In this document: piece after piece, positions 47,240 through 58,139 of the stretch
How the letters are laid out: each line of letters begins with the position of its first letter
Numbering within the stretch: position 1 is the stretch's first letter
From: Aphrocallistes beatrix
Lineage: Eukaryota; Porifera; Hexactinellida; Sceptrulophora; Aphrocallistidae
Assembly (NCBI GenBank): GCA_963281255.1
Contig: OY725499.1
Span: 2,623,148-2,687,147, forward strand
Reading direction: 5' to 3'
Length of the DNA stretch: 64,000 nucleotides
Made by a program: the position numbers and the translations under genes
The notes under the pieces: generated by a model
What the model was told of the DNA's origin: nothing
What the model saw: only the letters and a program-made list of their open reading frames with translations
Database searches by the model: none

Positions 47240-47933
47240 TCTTATATATTAAAACGCTAGGATTTTTGTTTGTCCGAATTGATTGAAGAATTGGCAAGTC
47301 GTAGAGATACGAAAATTGGTATGTGGGTGTCAAGTGATGAATCTACGATTAAGTTCGAAGATCTAAGCGAAATTTTCACGCTTCTGCAAAAAGAAAAGTC
47401 AATTTTTCACACCTTTTCTATACAATACTATGTACGGCTTCACTCTCACAATAGAAATTATTGTACGACACTATTGTAGGCTGCCATTGTTATTAATACT
47501 TCAAAGCAATAACTTATATAGAGTCTCAATTATATTATAGTATATAGCAATAAAAAAGGTTTGTGTATATTTTCACATCTTTATATACATATTTTAACAC
47601 CATTTGATGAATTTTAAAAAATCGCTAGAGACTAGCTTCCAATGGTTGACATGGAGTTTTAGGGGTGTAGATTTCGACTACGGTATTATATTTTCAGATC
47701 AATATGATTTATTTGTATACTTTTGTTCACATTAGACACATAAAGTAAACAAATTACAAAAATAGGCTAGAGGCCAGCTTCCAACGGTTGACATGGGGTT
47801 TTCAGGGGTGTAGATTTAGAACATTATATTTTCGGATTCATATGAGAAATTATTTGTCAACTTTTGTTTACAATATTTATATAAAGTAAACAAATTCCCA
47901 AAATTGGCTAGATTGAGTAACTCCAGGCGCCCG
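47240..47933 (+). mobile_element. Helitron-like element, subfamily B, 3'-truncated
   Basis: Starts TCTTATATATTAAAACGC after an A, with 'tgtccgaattgattgaagaa' following as in subfamily A. The inside has tandem units of about 125 bp containing 'ggttgacatggggtttt', 'ggggtgtagattt' and 'aagtaaacaaatt'. The GC-rich 3' end breaks off after 'ctccaggcgcccg'. Confidence 0.75.
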
Positions 47934-48421
47934 TTTAAGGGTTAATAGTATGTGGTATTCCACCATGTAGATTTCAAATTTCACACTTAAGGAGAGATGC
48001 TCTATCAATCTCCAGTAGTAATAACTAACTCCGTGAAACATTACCATGAAACATATTCAATGATTGCACTGCTACAGAGGGTATTTTAAAGCATAAACGT
48101 TAGTTATTAGACTCAATACTATAGAATTATTATAAAAAACGATACCTCAGTTTGCCACCACCAAATTAATTCACCATTATAACTTTCCAAAAGTGTGACG
48201 TGATACAGTCCAGTACAGAAACTTATTTCAATAACAACAACTGTGCCGGACTATACTCACTCGTTATAGCAGTGCATTTGTAGCTTGCCAATGATGGAGA
48301 TGTATAGACAAACTGTTTAAGCAAACTGAAAAACAGATAGTAGATACTGAGGCCTAAAGTACTAGGAAAGAAATACTAGACAACTGTAAGTTAGGCTATA
48401 ACAAGTATATAAACACGCGAA

Positions 48422-51400
48422 TTATTGACTGTTTTTGATAAAGTAGCTCATTCTTGCAGCATTGCGCAACTGTGCTTCATTTCTCGGATCGAGGTGAGAG
48501 AGAAGATGGCTCAGATAGCTATTCTCCCTTCCGAGCATCAAGAATGGAACATCTATCTCGATAATCCTGCCTCTCTCTAGCACTACAATTCTGTCTGAAT
48601 CTATAATCGTCTCAATGCGATGTGCAATTGTGAGTACTGAACAATCTGAAAAGTGACTCCGAATAGCCTGCTGGACTAATGCGTCAGTTTGCAAGTCAAC
48701 ATTAGCAGTCGCTTCGTCTATCAGAATTATTTTGTTCTTTCTGAGAATTGCTCGAGCTAAGCACAAGAGTTGACGCTCCCCTGCAGAGAAGTTATGTCCA
48801 TCTTCCGCCACACTCGTCATCAGCTGATCAGGCAGAGATTGAACCATATTGCATAGATGGGACTTTGTGAGAGCATCCCAAATCTCTTCTGAGCCAAACT
48901 CTTCAAATGGATCCAAGTTGTAGCGGAGTGTCCCAGTGAAGAGAAAGGGGTCCTGCGGGATGATGGACAGTCTCTTGCGATGCTGGAACAGATTCAGACT
49001 TGAGATATCTTCGTTATCAATCATAATGCGACCAGCAGATATTCCATTGAGGAGGAAGAGCGAACTGAAGAGAGAAGATTTCCCTGCCCCTGTTCTCCCG
49101 ATGATCCCTACCTTCTCTCCTGGTCGGATGTAAAGAGAAACGTCGATGAGTGAGTATGGGAGATCTTTCGAATATTTGAAGCAGACTTGGTTAAATTGGA
49201 TTATTCCACTACTTCCTTTAAGAAGTGAAATAGAGTTCTGTTTGCATTCGTGTATCTTTTGAGAATTCTCTTGTTTCAGTTTGCAGTACTTCAATATTCG
49301 ATCTACAGACACCATCAAGATGTCTACGTCTCCGCTAAGTCTCAACACATATTGTAATGCCGTTGGTAAAGATAGGATGAGAGGAATCGAAAATTCGATG
49401 AGTTCGTTCCTTCCAAGGAAGTGTTTGGCAATGATAGCAGAGAATATTCCAAAAGTTACCACAAATACAGTCAGAAAGTCAATTCGTATTCCAAACCACC
49501 TATTACAAGCTAAATAATTATACCATGCACGCGAGTGTTCGTCTAGAAAGTAATGGAAATCTTTTGTGACTCTTGATTCCAAAGAGAGAGAGCGTATCGT
49601 GGTGAGGCCTTGTAGGGTGAGGGAGATGTGGGAGTAGAGAGGACTACGAGCAATGCTTTCCAAACGTTTCACTTGTGAACAAGTTTTGAGGTACCAATAT
49701 CTAAACCCTAACGTGCACAGCACTAACACACTGAAAGGTAGCAATAAGTAATACTGAACTAAACTGCTAGCTATCACAATGCCAATGCAATAAGTTGAAT
49801 ATTGCCAGAAGTCGTAGAATAACATGGGAAGTTGCTCATCCAGAAAACCGAAATCTTTGGAGAACCTGTTAAGGATGCGACCACTGGGGTTAGTATCAAA
49901 GAAATGGATCGGAGTGTATAAAACTGTCCTTAACATTCTTTGATGGAGTCTCCTGCTAGCTTGAAGCACAATGTAATAGAAATTGAACCCGCGAAGAAGC
50001 ATGAAAGCAAAACCTGAAAAAGTGAATAATGCTACCAATTTCAGAGATCCGGAGTTGTGAATGTTGTAATACCAAGGACATTGTGTAAGCGTTGAGTTTG
50101 TCATATTATTTCCATCAAGTGTGAGATTTCTGTTTTGGAAACATCGTGTGGTAGACTGTATCCACCAGTAAGAGAGGATAATCCCTCCGTTGCTCAAGAT
50201 AGTCAGCAGCAACATGGAAATTGTTGGTAAGAATCCACCAGCCCAAAAGTATCTGATATACGTGATCAGAGTGAAGGATGTTGTTGCGTGTTCTTCCTCA
50301 CTGACTGAGGTGGTCAATGGCTGTTGTTTATCGACATCCTTATTGAATTCACCTGTGAAACCTTGTGTCGCACATTCTGGATTTATTATTGAATCTTCCT
50401 TATCATGCAAACGTTGTTCTATTGTTTCATCATTAACTTCCAAAGCATGAAGGAATTCTTTACAAAAGCCGTCCTTAATAATTTGTTGATAAGTGCCACT
50501 CAATTTTAATTTTCCTTCGTCCAACACGAGAACTTGATCTGCTTTCATCACATACTCAATCTGGTGAGTTACAAGTATGACAAGTTTTTCTTTGAGGAAT
50601 TCTTTCATACATTTTTGGAATATTTTCTGGCCTACCTTCACATCTACAGCACTGAGAGGATCATCAAAGAGATAAATATCAGCTTGATGGTAGACTGACC
50701 TAGCTAAGGCCACCCTGGCCTTCTGACCGCCACTCAACGTAATTCCTCTCTCACCGATCAATGTCTCGTCTCTCTTGTCAAAAGAGGAAATATCTTCTCT
50801 TAAACAACAGGCCTCGATAACCTGACTGTAGCGAGTCGATAGGAATGGCTTCCCGATCAGTATGTTGTCTCTGATGGTACCAGAGAATATCCATGGTTCT
50901 TGCGCAGCATAAGATAGAACTCCTCTCGTTGAGATGTCTCCTGAGATGCCTGGAAGTTCTCTGATCAGACTCAGGAGGAGACTCGACTTTCCTGATCCGA
51001 TTGGGCCTGTAATGACTGCTAACTGAGGTTGGAAAAGTTGAAGACTGATAGATTTTAGAACTCTACTTCTGGATTCACCATCACCTGTGTCATTCCAAGA
51101 TGCTGTAAATTTTTTAATTTGAATAGCAGAACTGTTTCCTTTTTGGCAGATGCATGACTTTAGTAAAATTTCTTTAACTCCTATTGGAAGATCCAAAATC
51201 CTTTGAACCCTTTTCAATGCAATCACAGTTTCACTGGTCGTAAAAATCGATTGACCCATGTACAAAACAAGATAAGTTCTGATTACATTGAAAAGTAAAA
51301 AAGCTGCACTTAACTGAGAAGTGCTTATTGGATCAGAAATCTGATAACTAACGACGTAGATTAAGAACAGCCCTATGAACAGACTGGAACTGAAAAACGT

Positions 51401-52372
51401 AAAGTTAGTACTCTGTGCGATTCCTGACATGCTGGCGTATGATATTTCTTTCCTTCGAATCTTACTGATGTACTTAACAAACGGAATCTCCCAAGCATAG
51501 AATTTGATCACTCGCATTCCTCTGATGATCTGGTCCATGAGTCGGATGCGTATATCAGCTGTTTTTGATTGATGGAATCTCAAGTATCCAAATATGTAAC
51601 CAAGAAATGCCTGTAGCGGTGTATGTAATATAATGTATCCAAATCCTATCAGTCCAATGGGTCCGATATAAATGATGATCACTAACAAGCAGACTATTGT
51701 CAAAATAGGAGAAATCCAGATATAGTCCCAGTAAGAAATCCCATAGTCCAATTTGAATACGTCGTTAGATGCGAGGTTAATAATATGGCCTATGGATGTT
51801 TCATGTAGTAGAGTTTGTTGCATTTTGAGGGATTTCTTAAATATAGCCGTAATACAGATAGCTCTCATTTGCAATCCAACGCAGAGTCCTATGTAAGATG
51901 TGTTACTATTAATGACTGCTATTAACATGCTATTAAGGGAGATCAAGATTGCAATAGCTATACTTTGAACATATGCATTGCTAGTACTTATATTCAGAAA
52001 AATTTCGGAATCCGGTTCAGAAAAGTAATAAACGAGAAGCGCTTGAATTACTAACAAAAGTCCTACAATAAGGCGGCCAATGCTACTGATGCATAAGAAG
52101 AGTTTGCATGTTTTCGCTAGTGCAATCTTGATGTCAGGATTTCGTTTCTTTTCGACTTCATATTTCCAGTATTTGTCAAATGTCTCATACAACTTCTGGG
52201 AACATTGTTCATTTGGACATGGAAAAAGATCACTTTGTTTCAGTTTACTCCTAAATCCTTTGAAAAAGAAGGTTTCTAGCCATGTGAAAAATAGTTGAGA
52301 GAAAAGGTTTCCTCTGTAATCTTTTCTCTTTAGATCGAAATTCATTCTATAAGAAGTGTAGCACATAAACAA
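48422..52372 (-). CDS. ABCC-family transporter, MRP4-like, single exon
   Basis: Exports organic anions, conjugates or cyclic nucleotides across the plasma membrane (ABCC4-type family role). 1316 residues (1307 from Met10) in one exon. It lacks the extra N-terminal TM domain of long MRPs. Order: NLFSQLFFTWLETFFFKGF, TMD1 with FYAWE (about 291-295), NBD1 (Walker A GPIGSGKS 456-463; LSGGQKARVALARS 546-559; YLFDDPLSAVD with Asp in place of the catalytic Glu, as usual in ABCC NBD1), a linker, TMD2, and NBD2 (GRTGAGKSSLFSSL; FSAGERQLLCLARAILRK; ILIDEATANVD). Start: MNFDLKRK (Met10) is a good alternative to the first Met. No intron for nearly 4 kb is notable. Confidence 0.95.
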   Translation of the reverse strand: MFMCYTSYRMNFDLKRKDYRGNLFSQLFFTWLETFFFKGFRSKLKQSDLFPCPNEQCSQKLYETFDKYWKYEVEKKRNPDIKIALAKTCKLFLCISSIGRLIVGLLLVIQALLVYYFSEPDSEIFLNISTSNAYVQSIAIAILISLNSMLIAVINSNTSYIGLCVGLQMRAICITAIFKKSLKMQQTLLHETSIGHIINLASNDVFKLDYGISYWDYIWISPILTIVCLLVIIIYIGPIGLIGFGYIILHTPLQAFLGYIFGYLRFHQSKTADIRIRLMDQIIRGMRVIKFYAWEIPFVKYISKIRRKEISYASMSGIAQSTNFTFFSSSLFIGLFLIYVVSYQISDPISTSQLSAAFLLFNVIRTYLVLYMGQSIFTTSETVIALKRVQRILDLPIGVKEILLKSCICQKGNSSAIQIKKFTASWNDTGDGESRSRVLKSISLQLFQPQLAVITGPIGSGKSSLLLSLIRELPGISGDISTRGVLSYAAQEPWIFSGTIRDNILIGKPFLSTRYSQVIEACCLREDISSFDKRDETLIGERGITLSGGQKARVALARSVYHQADIYLFDDPLSAVDVKVGQKIFQKCMKEFLKEKLVILVTHQIEYVMKADQVLVLDEGKLKLSGTYQQIIKDGFCKEFLHALEVNDETIEQRLHDKEDSIINPECATQGFTGEFNKDVDKQQPLTTSVSEEEHATTSFTLITYIRYFWAGGFLPTISMLLLTILSNGGIILSYWWIQSTTRCFQNRNLTLDGNNMTNSTLTQCPWYYNIHNSGSLKLVALFTFSGFAFMLLRGFNFYYIVLQASRRLHQRMLRTVLYTPIHFFDTNPSGRILNRFSKDFGFLDEQLPMLFYDFWQYSTYCIGIVIASSLVQYYLLLPFSVLVLCTLGFRYWYLKTCSQVKRLESIARSPLYSHISLTLQGLTTIRSLSLESRVTKDFHYFLDEHSRAWYNYLACNRWFGIRIDFLTVFVVTFGIFSAIIAKHFLGRNELIEFSIPLILSLPTALQYVLRLSGDVDILMVSVDRILKYCKLKQENSQKIHECKQNSISLLKGSSGIIQFNQVCFKYSKDLPYSLIDVSLYIRPGEKVGIIGRTGAGKSSLFSSLFLLNGISAGRIMIDNEDISSLNLFQHRKRLSIIPQDPFLFTGTLRYNLDPFEEFGSEEIWDALTKSHLCNMVQSLPDQLMTSVAEDGHNFSAGERQLLCLARAILRKNKIILIDEATANVDLQTDALVQQAIRSHFSDCSVLTIAHRIETIIDSDRIVVLERGRIIEIDVPFLMLGRENSYLSHLLSHLDPRNEAQLRNAARMSYFIKNSQ

Positions 52373-53047
52373 CGAACGATATTATATTTTTGGTGTCTTT
52401 TATTTTACAAGCTTAGACAGATGATTATTTCCAATTATATATCGTAATACGCAAAAAAATATTGATGGAATGGCATTTTAACAGACTATAGTACACATGA
52501 CTGGGATCAATATTTTTCAGTAATTACTGCAGGTCTTACGAAATTCGATTGAAATTCCTTCATCCAACCTGAACGAAGTATTTTCAGACCAAATATCTCC
52601 AATATTAAAGGAGTGATCTATGCTTTCCCGAATTTTGGATTTATTCTAGGTAAAAATTGCTCAATAATTTGTAACGATGGTTGCCCATTGATAATTTGCG
52701 AGTAAATATCATTTCCGTGTTGAACTGATCTCCTATGCAAAGGAGATCGGTTCAACACATCTTGTTTGCATCCCAAACATTATTCTTGATTAATTTCCAG
52801 GTGTTTAAAATGTCTTATGCACCTTATGCATAAAAAAGATAGGGTTGCATTCATGGTTTCTGAGTATGACTTTTTTTGTCTCTAAAAGTTGTCCTATTTT
52901 GTCGCTAAGTGTCGGATCAAAAATCGTATAGTAACTTCGTTTACCAATAAACATTTAACACTTTTTGTCCAAATTTCATCTTTCTCGCACTTGTGGTATT
53001 CCCGAAAAACGCGTTATGGAGAAAATAAATAAAAATACTATAGGGAG
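52373..53047. other. Upstream region of the ABCC gene
   Basis: AT-rich, presumed promoter and 5' UTR. A short perfect palindrome 'gaactgatctcctatgcaaa' / complement occurs at about 52722-52756. Confidence 0.4.
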
Positions 53048-53165
53048 GCACCATGGCCTACTTAATACACGGCAATGTATGTCAACCGTGAGGGCCTGGA
53101 AAATAGAAGGCCATAACTCAAGGCCATAACTCACCATAACTCAAAAAGTATAGATCGTAGATACC
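53048..53165. mobile_element. Fragment of the fold-back family
   Basis: Begins caccatggcctacttaatac and runs to 'agtatagatcgtag', matching the ends and inner arm of the 11.3-12.5 kb element. Truncated on the right. Confidence 0.6.
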
Positions 53166-53235
53166 AAGAAATCATAGCATTCAATCCACAAATTATTATT
53201 TCTTATATGATAATATATTAGGATTTTATACGATA

Positions 53236-53536
53236 CAAGCGCGCTTCGCTTGCTTGCGCTGCGAGGCTGGCGGACACTTCGTGTCCGCCGGAGGCTCCCT
53301 TCGGTCGCCTGGAGGTGACATTGGTTAATTATAATGGAGATAACATCTCTGAATACGTCTGTCCTACTGTTCTAATCGATTTCACTCGAAAAGTCACCAA
53401 ATTTGTCAATTTTTAAAATTTTGATGAGTAATGATGACGTCATAACAAAGTGATGAGTCATCATTTTTTGATGATAGTTGCAGCATATGTGAGGTATGTT
53501 AGTATACACCCTTACTATTAAAACTCGATTGTTATT

Positions 53537-53572
<36 letters not shown>

Positions 53573-54286
53573 TAACGAATTGATTGAAGAAACTGCCGGG
53601 CTCAGAAAGCTGATTTTTGGCATGTGGGAGTCTTTTGGCTATGGCTCCAGTAAGTTCTGAGTTCAGAGCAAAATGTCGACTCATCATGGAATTATGACGT
53701 CATTGTCACATTTTTAAAAGTTAAGCAACACAGTTATTCGGGCATAACTCAGCCATTATAGGAGATATAAGGCTGAAATTTTAATAGAATCTGTATACTA
53801 ACATGTCTCACATATGATGCAACTATCATCAAAAAATGATGACTCATCACTTTGTTATGACGTCATCATTACGCATCAAAAAATTTTAAATTCACAAATT
53901 TGGTGATTTTTCGAGTGATATCGATTAGCACAGTAGGATAGACATATTTAGAGATGTTATCTCCCTTATAATTAACCAATGTGACTCCAGGCGACTGAAG
54001 GGAGCCTCCGGCGGACACAAAGTGTCCGCCAGTCGCGCAGCGCAAGCAAGCGCGAAGCGCGCTTGTAATCTATTAAAATTTCAGCCTTCTATCTCCTATA
54101 ATGGCGGAGTTATGCCCGAATAACTGTGTTGCTTAACTTTTAAAAAATGCGACAATGACGTCATAATTCCATGATGAGTCGACATTTTGCTCTGAGCTCA
54201 GAACTTACTGGAGCCATAGCCAAAAGACCCCCACATGCCAAAACTCAGCTTTCTGCGCCTGGCAGTTTCTTCAATCAATTCGTTAC

Positions 54287-54320
<34 letters not shown>

Positions 54321-54345
54321 AATAATCGAGTTTTAATAGTAAGGA
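53236..54345 (-). mobile_element. Helitron-like element X, interrupted by element W
   Basis: On the minus strand its 5' end is TCCTTACTATTAAAAC (ending 54345) and its 3' end is GCGCGCTTG next to T (53235). Element W (53509-54065) splits it. The pieces left and right of W line up with uninterrupted copy Y (54346-54932). Confidence 0.8.
53509..54065 (+). mobile_element. Helitron-like element W, nested inside X
   Basis: Starts CCCTTACTATTAAAACTCG after the A at 53508 (first T mutated to C) and ends GCGCGCTTG before the T at 54066. X continues on the other side with no base repeated: target A|T, no duplication. Includes a long TA run and the hairpin GGCGGACAC-aaa-GTGTCCGCC. Confidence 0.82.
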
Positions 54346-54932
54346 CAAGCGCGCTTCGCGCTTGCTTGCGCTGCGCGGCTGGCGGACACTTTGTGTCCGC
54401 CGGAGGCTCCCTTCGGTCGCCTGGAGTCACATTGGTTAATTATAAGGGAGATAACATCTCTAAATATGTCTGTCCTACTGTGCTAATCGATATCACTCGA
54501 AAAATCACCAAATTTGTCAATTTTAAAATTTTTGATGCGTAATGATGACGTCATAACAAAGTGATGAGTCATCATTTTTTGATGAAAGTCGCATCATATG
54601 TGAGGTATGTTAGTATACAGATTCTATCAAAATTTCAGCCTTCTATCTCCTATAATGGCTGAGTTATGCCCGAATAACTGTGTTGCTTAACTTTTAAAAA
54701 TGTGACAATGACGTCATAATTCCATGATGAGTCGACATTTTGCTCTGAACTCAGAACTTACTGGAGCCATAGCCAAAATACTCCCACATGCCAAAAATTA
54801 GCTTTCTATGACCGGCAGTTTCTTCAATCAATTCGTTACAGATATATATATATATATATATCCTTACTATTAAAACTCGATTATTGTGTATGTGTATATA
54901 TATATACAATCATCGAGTTTTAATAGTAAGGA
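54346..54932 (-). mobile_element. Helitron-like element Y, joined head to tail to X
   Basis: Its 3' end (GCTTG) directly touches the 5' TC of X, and its own 5' end is TCCTTACTATTAAAAC at 54932 after A. Near the 5' end (54867-54932) there is an extra inverted copy of the 5' terminus. The 123-residue open frame at 54171-54542 spans the X/Y junction and is not a gene. Confidence 0.75.
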
Positions 54933-55009
54933 TACGTATATATTGTTTCAAGTAGCCCATAAAAAATTTCCCATAACTCAGGACGATCAATGATGCCAGT
55001 TTTCAGGGC

Positions 55010-55194
55010 CGGTAAAAATCGGGGGCCAGAGGCAACTGCCTCCATTGCCTCATGGATAATCCGGGCCTGAGTCCAGGGGTATATCTGCTTGTCGTAGATT
55101 TTGTTGCACCATTCCCAGGAACTCTCGCATTTGTGCGTCGGTAAACGGGTTGATTTCTTGTTGTTGGATCCATTTCTTGGTTGCAGGGGGCCCC
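55010..55194 (-). pseudogene. gag remnant, downstream half
   Basis: Minus-strand frame with TDAQMREFLGMVQQN and other gag-like text, ending in stops near 55010. It appears to be the continuation of the gag at 56985-57300, separated by the Harbinger-like element. Confidence 0.6.
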
Positions 55195-56984
55195 GGCCGT
55201 ATTCACTAAGAACTTAAGACCGATCTTAAGATCGATCTTAGTGCTTAAGTCTTAAGTTCGATCTTAAGTCGTATTCACTAAGATTTAAGTTCGATCTTAA
55301 GACCGAACTTAAGACCGAACTTTAAGCAACCTAGGGAGGTGTCTTAAGTATTGGAATTGATTCGATTTTCACTAATTACTCCATAAATGTTGTTCAAACT
55401 TACTTCTATCGAACATTTAATCTACCTTGATTGATATTAGACTTCAAATAAAATTTAAATATTTTAAAAACATTTCTCCTTATTGTGTAACATCGCAACA
55501 TGTACATGCTATATTCGTGGCAAATTCTTTTTGGATTTGTATGAATAAACAAACATACATTCTTTGATCATATAATCATACACTCATTCTAATATGCACA
55601 ATTATAGAGACAGGCTTTATATATTGATTCACATGACTGATAATAATCACTTTGATCCTATTTTCCTATTCACAATGATTTTTTCAGCAGTCTCTGACGT
55701 TTCAATCTATAATAGTCCCTCTGCTTTTCATCAACCTGCTGTAATGGAAGTAAGTCTGCAGCCTTCAAGAGTTAGACCGAATCATCTTGCTCATCAACAG
55801 TTCGCCTTCTCTTCTGACTTTTCTTTGATGGCTTACGAGTATATATTGTCGGGATTTCAACTTCTGGAGACTCTAAAATTGGAGTATCTTCAAATTCAAC
55901 AGGACCTGCAGCTGATACTGTTGATGCTATTGGAATTTCATTGTTCTCAGCTGGTGCTTTGAAAAAGATCAGCAGCACCTGTAATTCCGCTAAAAGCAAG
56001 GGTGTTTTGAAACATCTCTGTTACCCGATCTGCAGGGTCAGAAATACTTCTATCTGCTGATATAATTGCATGTCCTCGTCTTCTACCTGTCCAGCAGTGT
56101 TTGTACCCCACACCAGTCTTTCTGGCTTCCTGTTTTTGTCAGCAGAATTCCTGAGCCTCTCAAAATCTCACCTGCTGATTCAATTTCATTAATGAGACTG
56201 CACTCTTCTTCTCTGGTCCAATTTGCTTTGCGGGATTTGTCCATTTGGTCTGGTATTGTTAATGCAAGTACTCAGCAGCAATTTGTATACACGGGAGGAC
56301 GCCGACTTACCATAACCACTAATGACACCAATTATTTTCGTAACACCAAATGACGCAGAAATTTTACCGTCGATAGAGTTCAATTTATTGTACTTCTCAT
56401 ATCCAGTGTTTATACTTTGTTTTAGAGAGGTTTTCATGTTACAATATATAAAGACACGTCGTTTATATGTTTTGTTTAATATAATATTATGAATCCATGA
56501 GGTATAACTTGTGCTCTTTGATAGCTCTTCCTTTGATATTGACTAGTGTAGAATAATTATAGATTACATGCATAAAACATTGAATTTTCATAATACTTGT
56601 AGAATTCAAAGTTAAAACAAAGATTTCACCACAGATATGTAAGACTCACTAGCAGGCATTCCAGGCGGTACAACTACATAGATAGAAGCTATGTCTTACA
56701 GGAGTGGGTTAATCAATCTTCTTTGCTCCTAATATTGACATTAATTGCCCCAATTTTGAACAAAAAGAAGAAATATAGTTTATTTTCACTAGATCAATAA
56801 TAAATGACCACTTACCATTACAAATATTATAGTTCAGTTTTGTATTTGATTAGTATAATGCTATATTCTAATCATATTAACCCTAACGTTATTTCTAAGT
56901 TCTATCTTAAGATCGATCTTAACTAAGATCGATCTTAAGACTTAAGATCGATCTTAGTGCTTAAGATCTTAGTGAATACGGCTG
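55195..56984 (-). mobile_element. Harbinger-like non-autonomous element with Myb/SANT fragment
   Basis: Inverted ends GCCGTATTCACTAAG and CTTAGTGAATACGGC, each followed inward by repeated 'cttaagatcgatctta' type units. On the minus strand at about 56075-56240 a Myb/SANT-like DNA-binding piece is visible (NWTREEECSLINEIESAG), the kind of second protein that PIF/Harbinger elements carry, and basic residues at 55772-55999 (KKSQKRRRT). No DDE nuclease was found. No 3-bp target duplication was evident. Confidence 0.65.
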
Positions 56985-57300
56985 GAGCCTCAATTCGAAT
57001 CCCTCTAGCCCAGACCATACTACGGAACCGCGCAGTGGCCTCTAGCTCGTCGATAGGAAGATCGATGGCCTTGCAAAGCACCTTGAACGCGGCATTTACT
57101 TTTTCTTATTTTATCGCTAAAAGCAGAGTGTCTCTTTCAAACTCGTTCCTGCACACATAAGAGGGAATAATCAGCACGGCTGCCCGTTCTCCGGCCTGAG
57201 CTGCGAGGGCGCTGGTCGCTGCTACAAATAGGGGCTACCAGTCTTCGATTCTTTCGTCCAACTTCAGTGGCGGGATTGAGATGTTCATTGGAGCGGCCAT
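56985..57300 (-). pseudogene. gag N-terminal remnant of a Ty3/Gypsy-like retroelement
   Basis: The minus-strand start MAAPMNISIPPLKLDERIED is followed by gag-like helices but broken by stops (after position 21 and near 74). Interrupted by the Harbinger-like element at its 3' side. It has no complete LTR that I can mark; 57301-57420 may be the adjacent untranslated part. Confidence 0.65.
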
Positions 57301-57469
57301 TGGAAAAACTATTGGTATTTATGTGACGCGAACGCGAACAGTTAACAATAAGGTTTATTGTGTAAGAAATACCAATAAGTTAGCTATACCCTAAATAGCC
57401 TAGGATCTACTATTGAACTACCATGATAAGTGAGAACACTAAGGTTCTCTAAAAACTACTTGAACGTTA

Positions 57470-57832
57470 CAGTAGCGTAGAATTCTGAGATTATCCGTAG
57501 AATCATTATATATTTAGTTTCACTTACTCGAATAACCTTGTGGTTCCATCTGTTTCATCGTACCTTGACATCGCCAGATAAATTGTCATGCGACACATTT
57601 TTGCCCCCATATGAACTATGACTACAAAAGAAAATTCATCCACGATCCATATGGGGTTTTACCATTGCAAATTGCGTCGAGTGGCACAATTTTGTGGGGA
57701 TGGTTATCGGTACGATGAAACAGATTGAACCACAAGGTCATTTGAGTAAATGAAACTAAATCCCATGATTCTACGGTACAGAACCATCCATGGTTATGTA
57801 TTCTAAGAATCTCACGAATCTACTCAACAGTT
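57470..57832. mobile_element. Smaller fold-back family member
   Basis: Arms such as ataaccttgtggttccatct and its near complement (57527 and 57730 region) face each other around about 57640. The sequence 'accatccatggttatgtatt' and the 'ccatatggggttttaccat' centre are shared with the 11.3-12.5 kb element. Confidence 0.6.
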
Positions 57833-57940
57833 ACTAAAGAATACAGGAACGACTTGTATCCTGGCGAGACTTACTGAGGAAATTGGGGACCAGAGTTCAA
57901 CTGGCAGAACCAATAAATGCGCCTAGGCACCACATGGAAG

Positions 57941-58125
57941 CAGGGTTTCATCCAGCTTTCCAAAGTTATACGCCTAAATGGACGTCACCATTTTTTCGAC
58001 GCCTAGACTCATTTTTATATGTTTTGTGCCGCGAGCCTAGCCCAAAAAAATCATACGCCTAATTATGATCCATGGGATCAAATACGCGCCTCTAGGCGCG
58101 CCCAGTACGCCTGGATGAAAGCCTG
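57941..58125. mobile_element. hAT MITE, 185 bp
   Basis: Inverted ends CAGGGTTTCATCCAG and CTGGATGAAAGCCTG. Perfect 8-bp duplication catggaag on both sides (57933-57940 and 58126-58133). Interior with 'tacgcctaa' motifs. It interrupts the upstream end of the broken pol sequence. Confidence 0.9.
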
Positions 58126-58139
58126 CATGGAAGAGCTCT

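Noticed and set aside
54171-54542. 123-residue plus-strand frame
   Set aside because: Spans the X/Y junction of two Helitron-like elements; no protein similarity.
56980-57020. 'attcgaatccctctag' resembling a tRNA T-arm
   Set aside because: It is within the gag frame on the opposite strand and no cloverleaf can be drawn around it.
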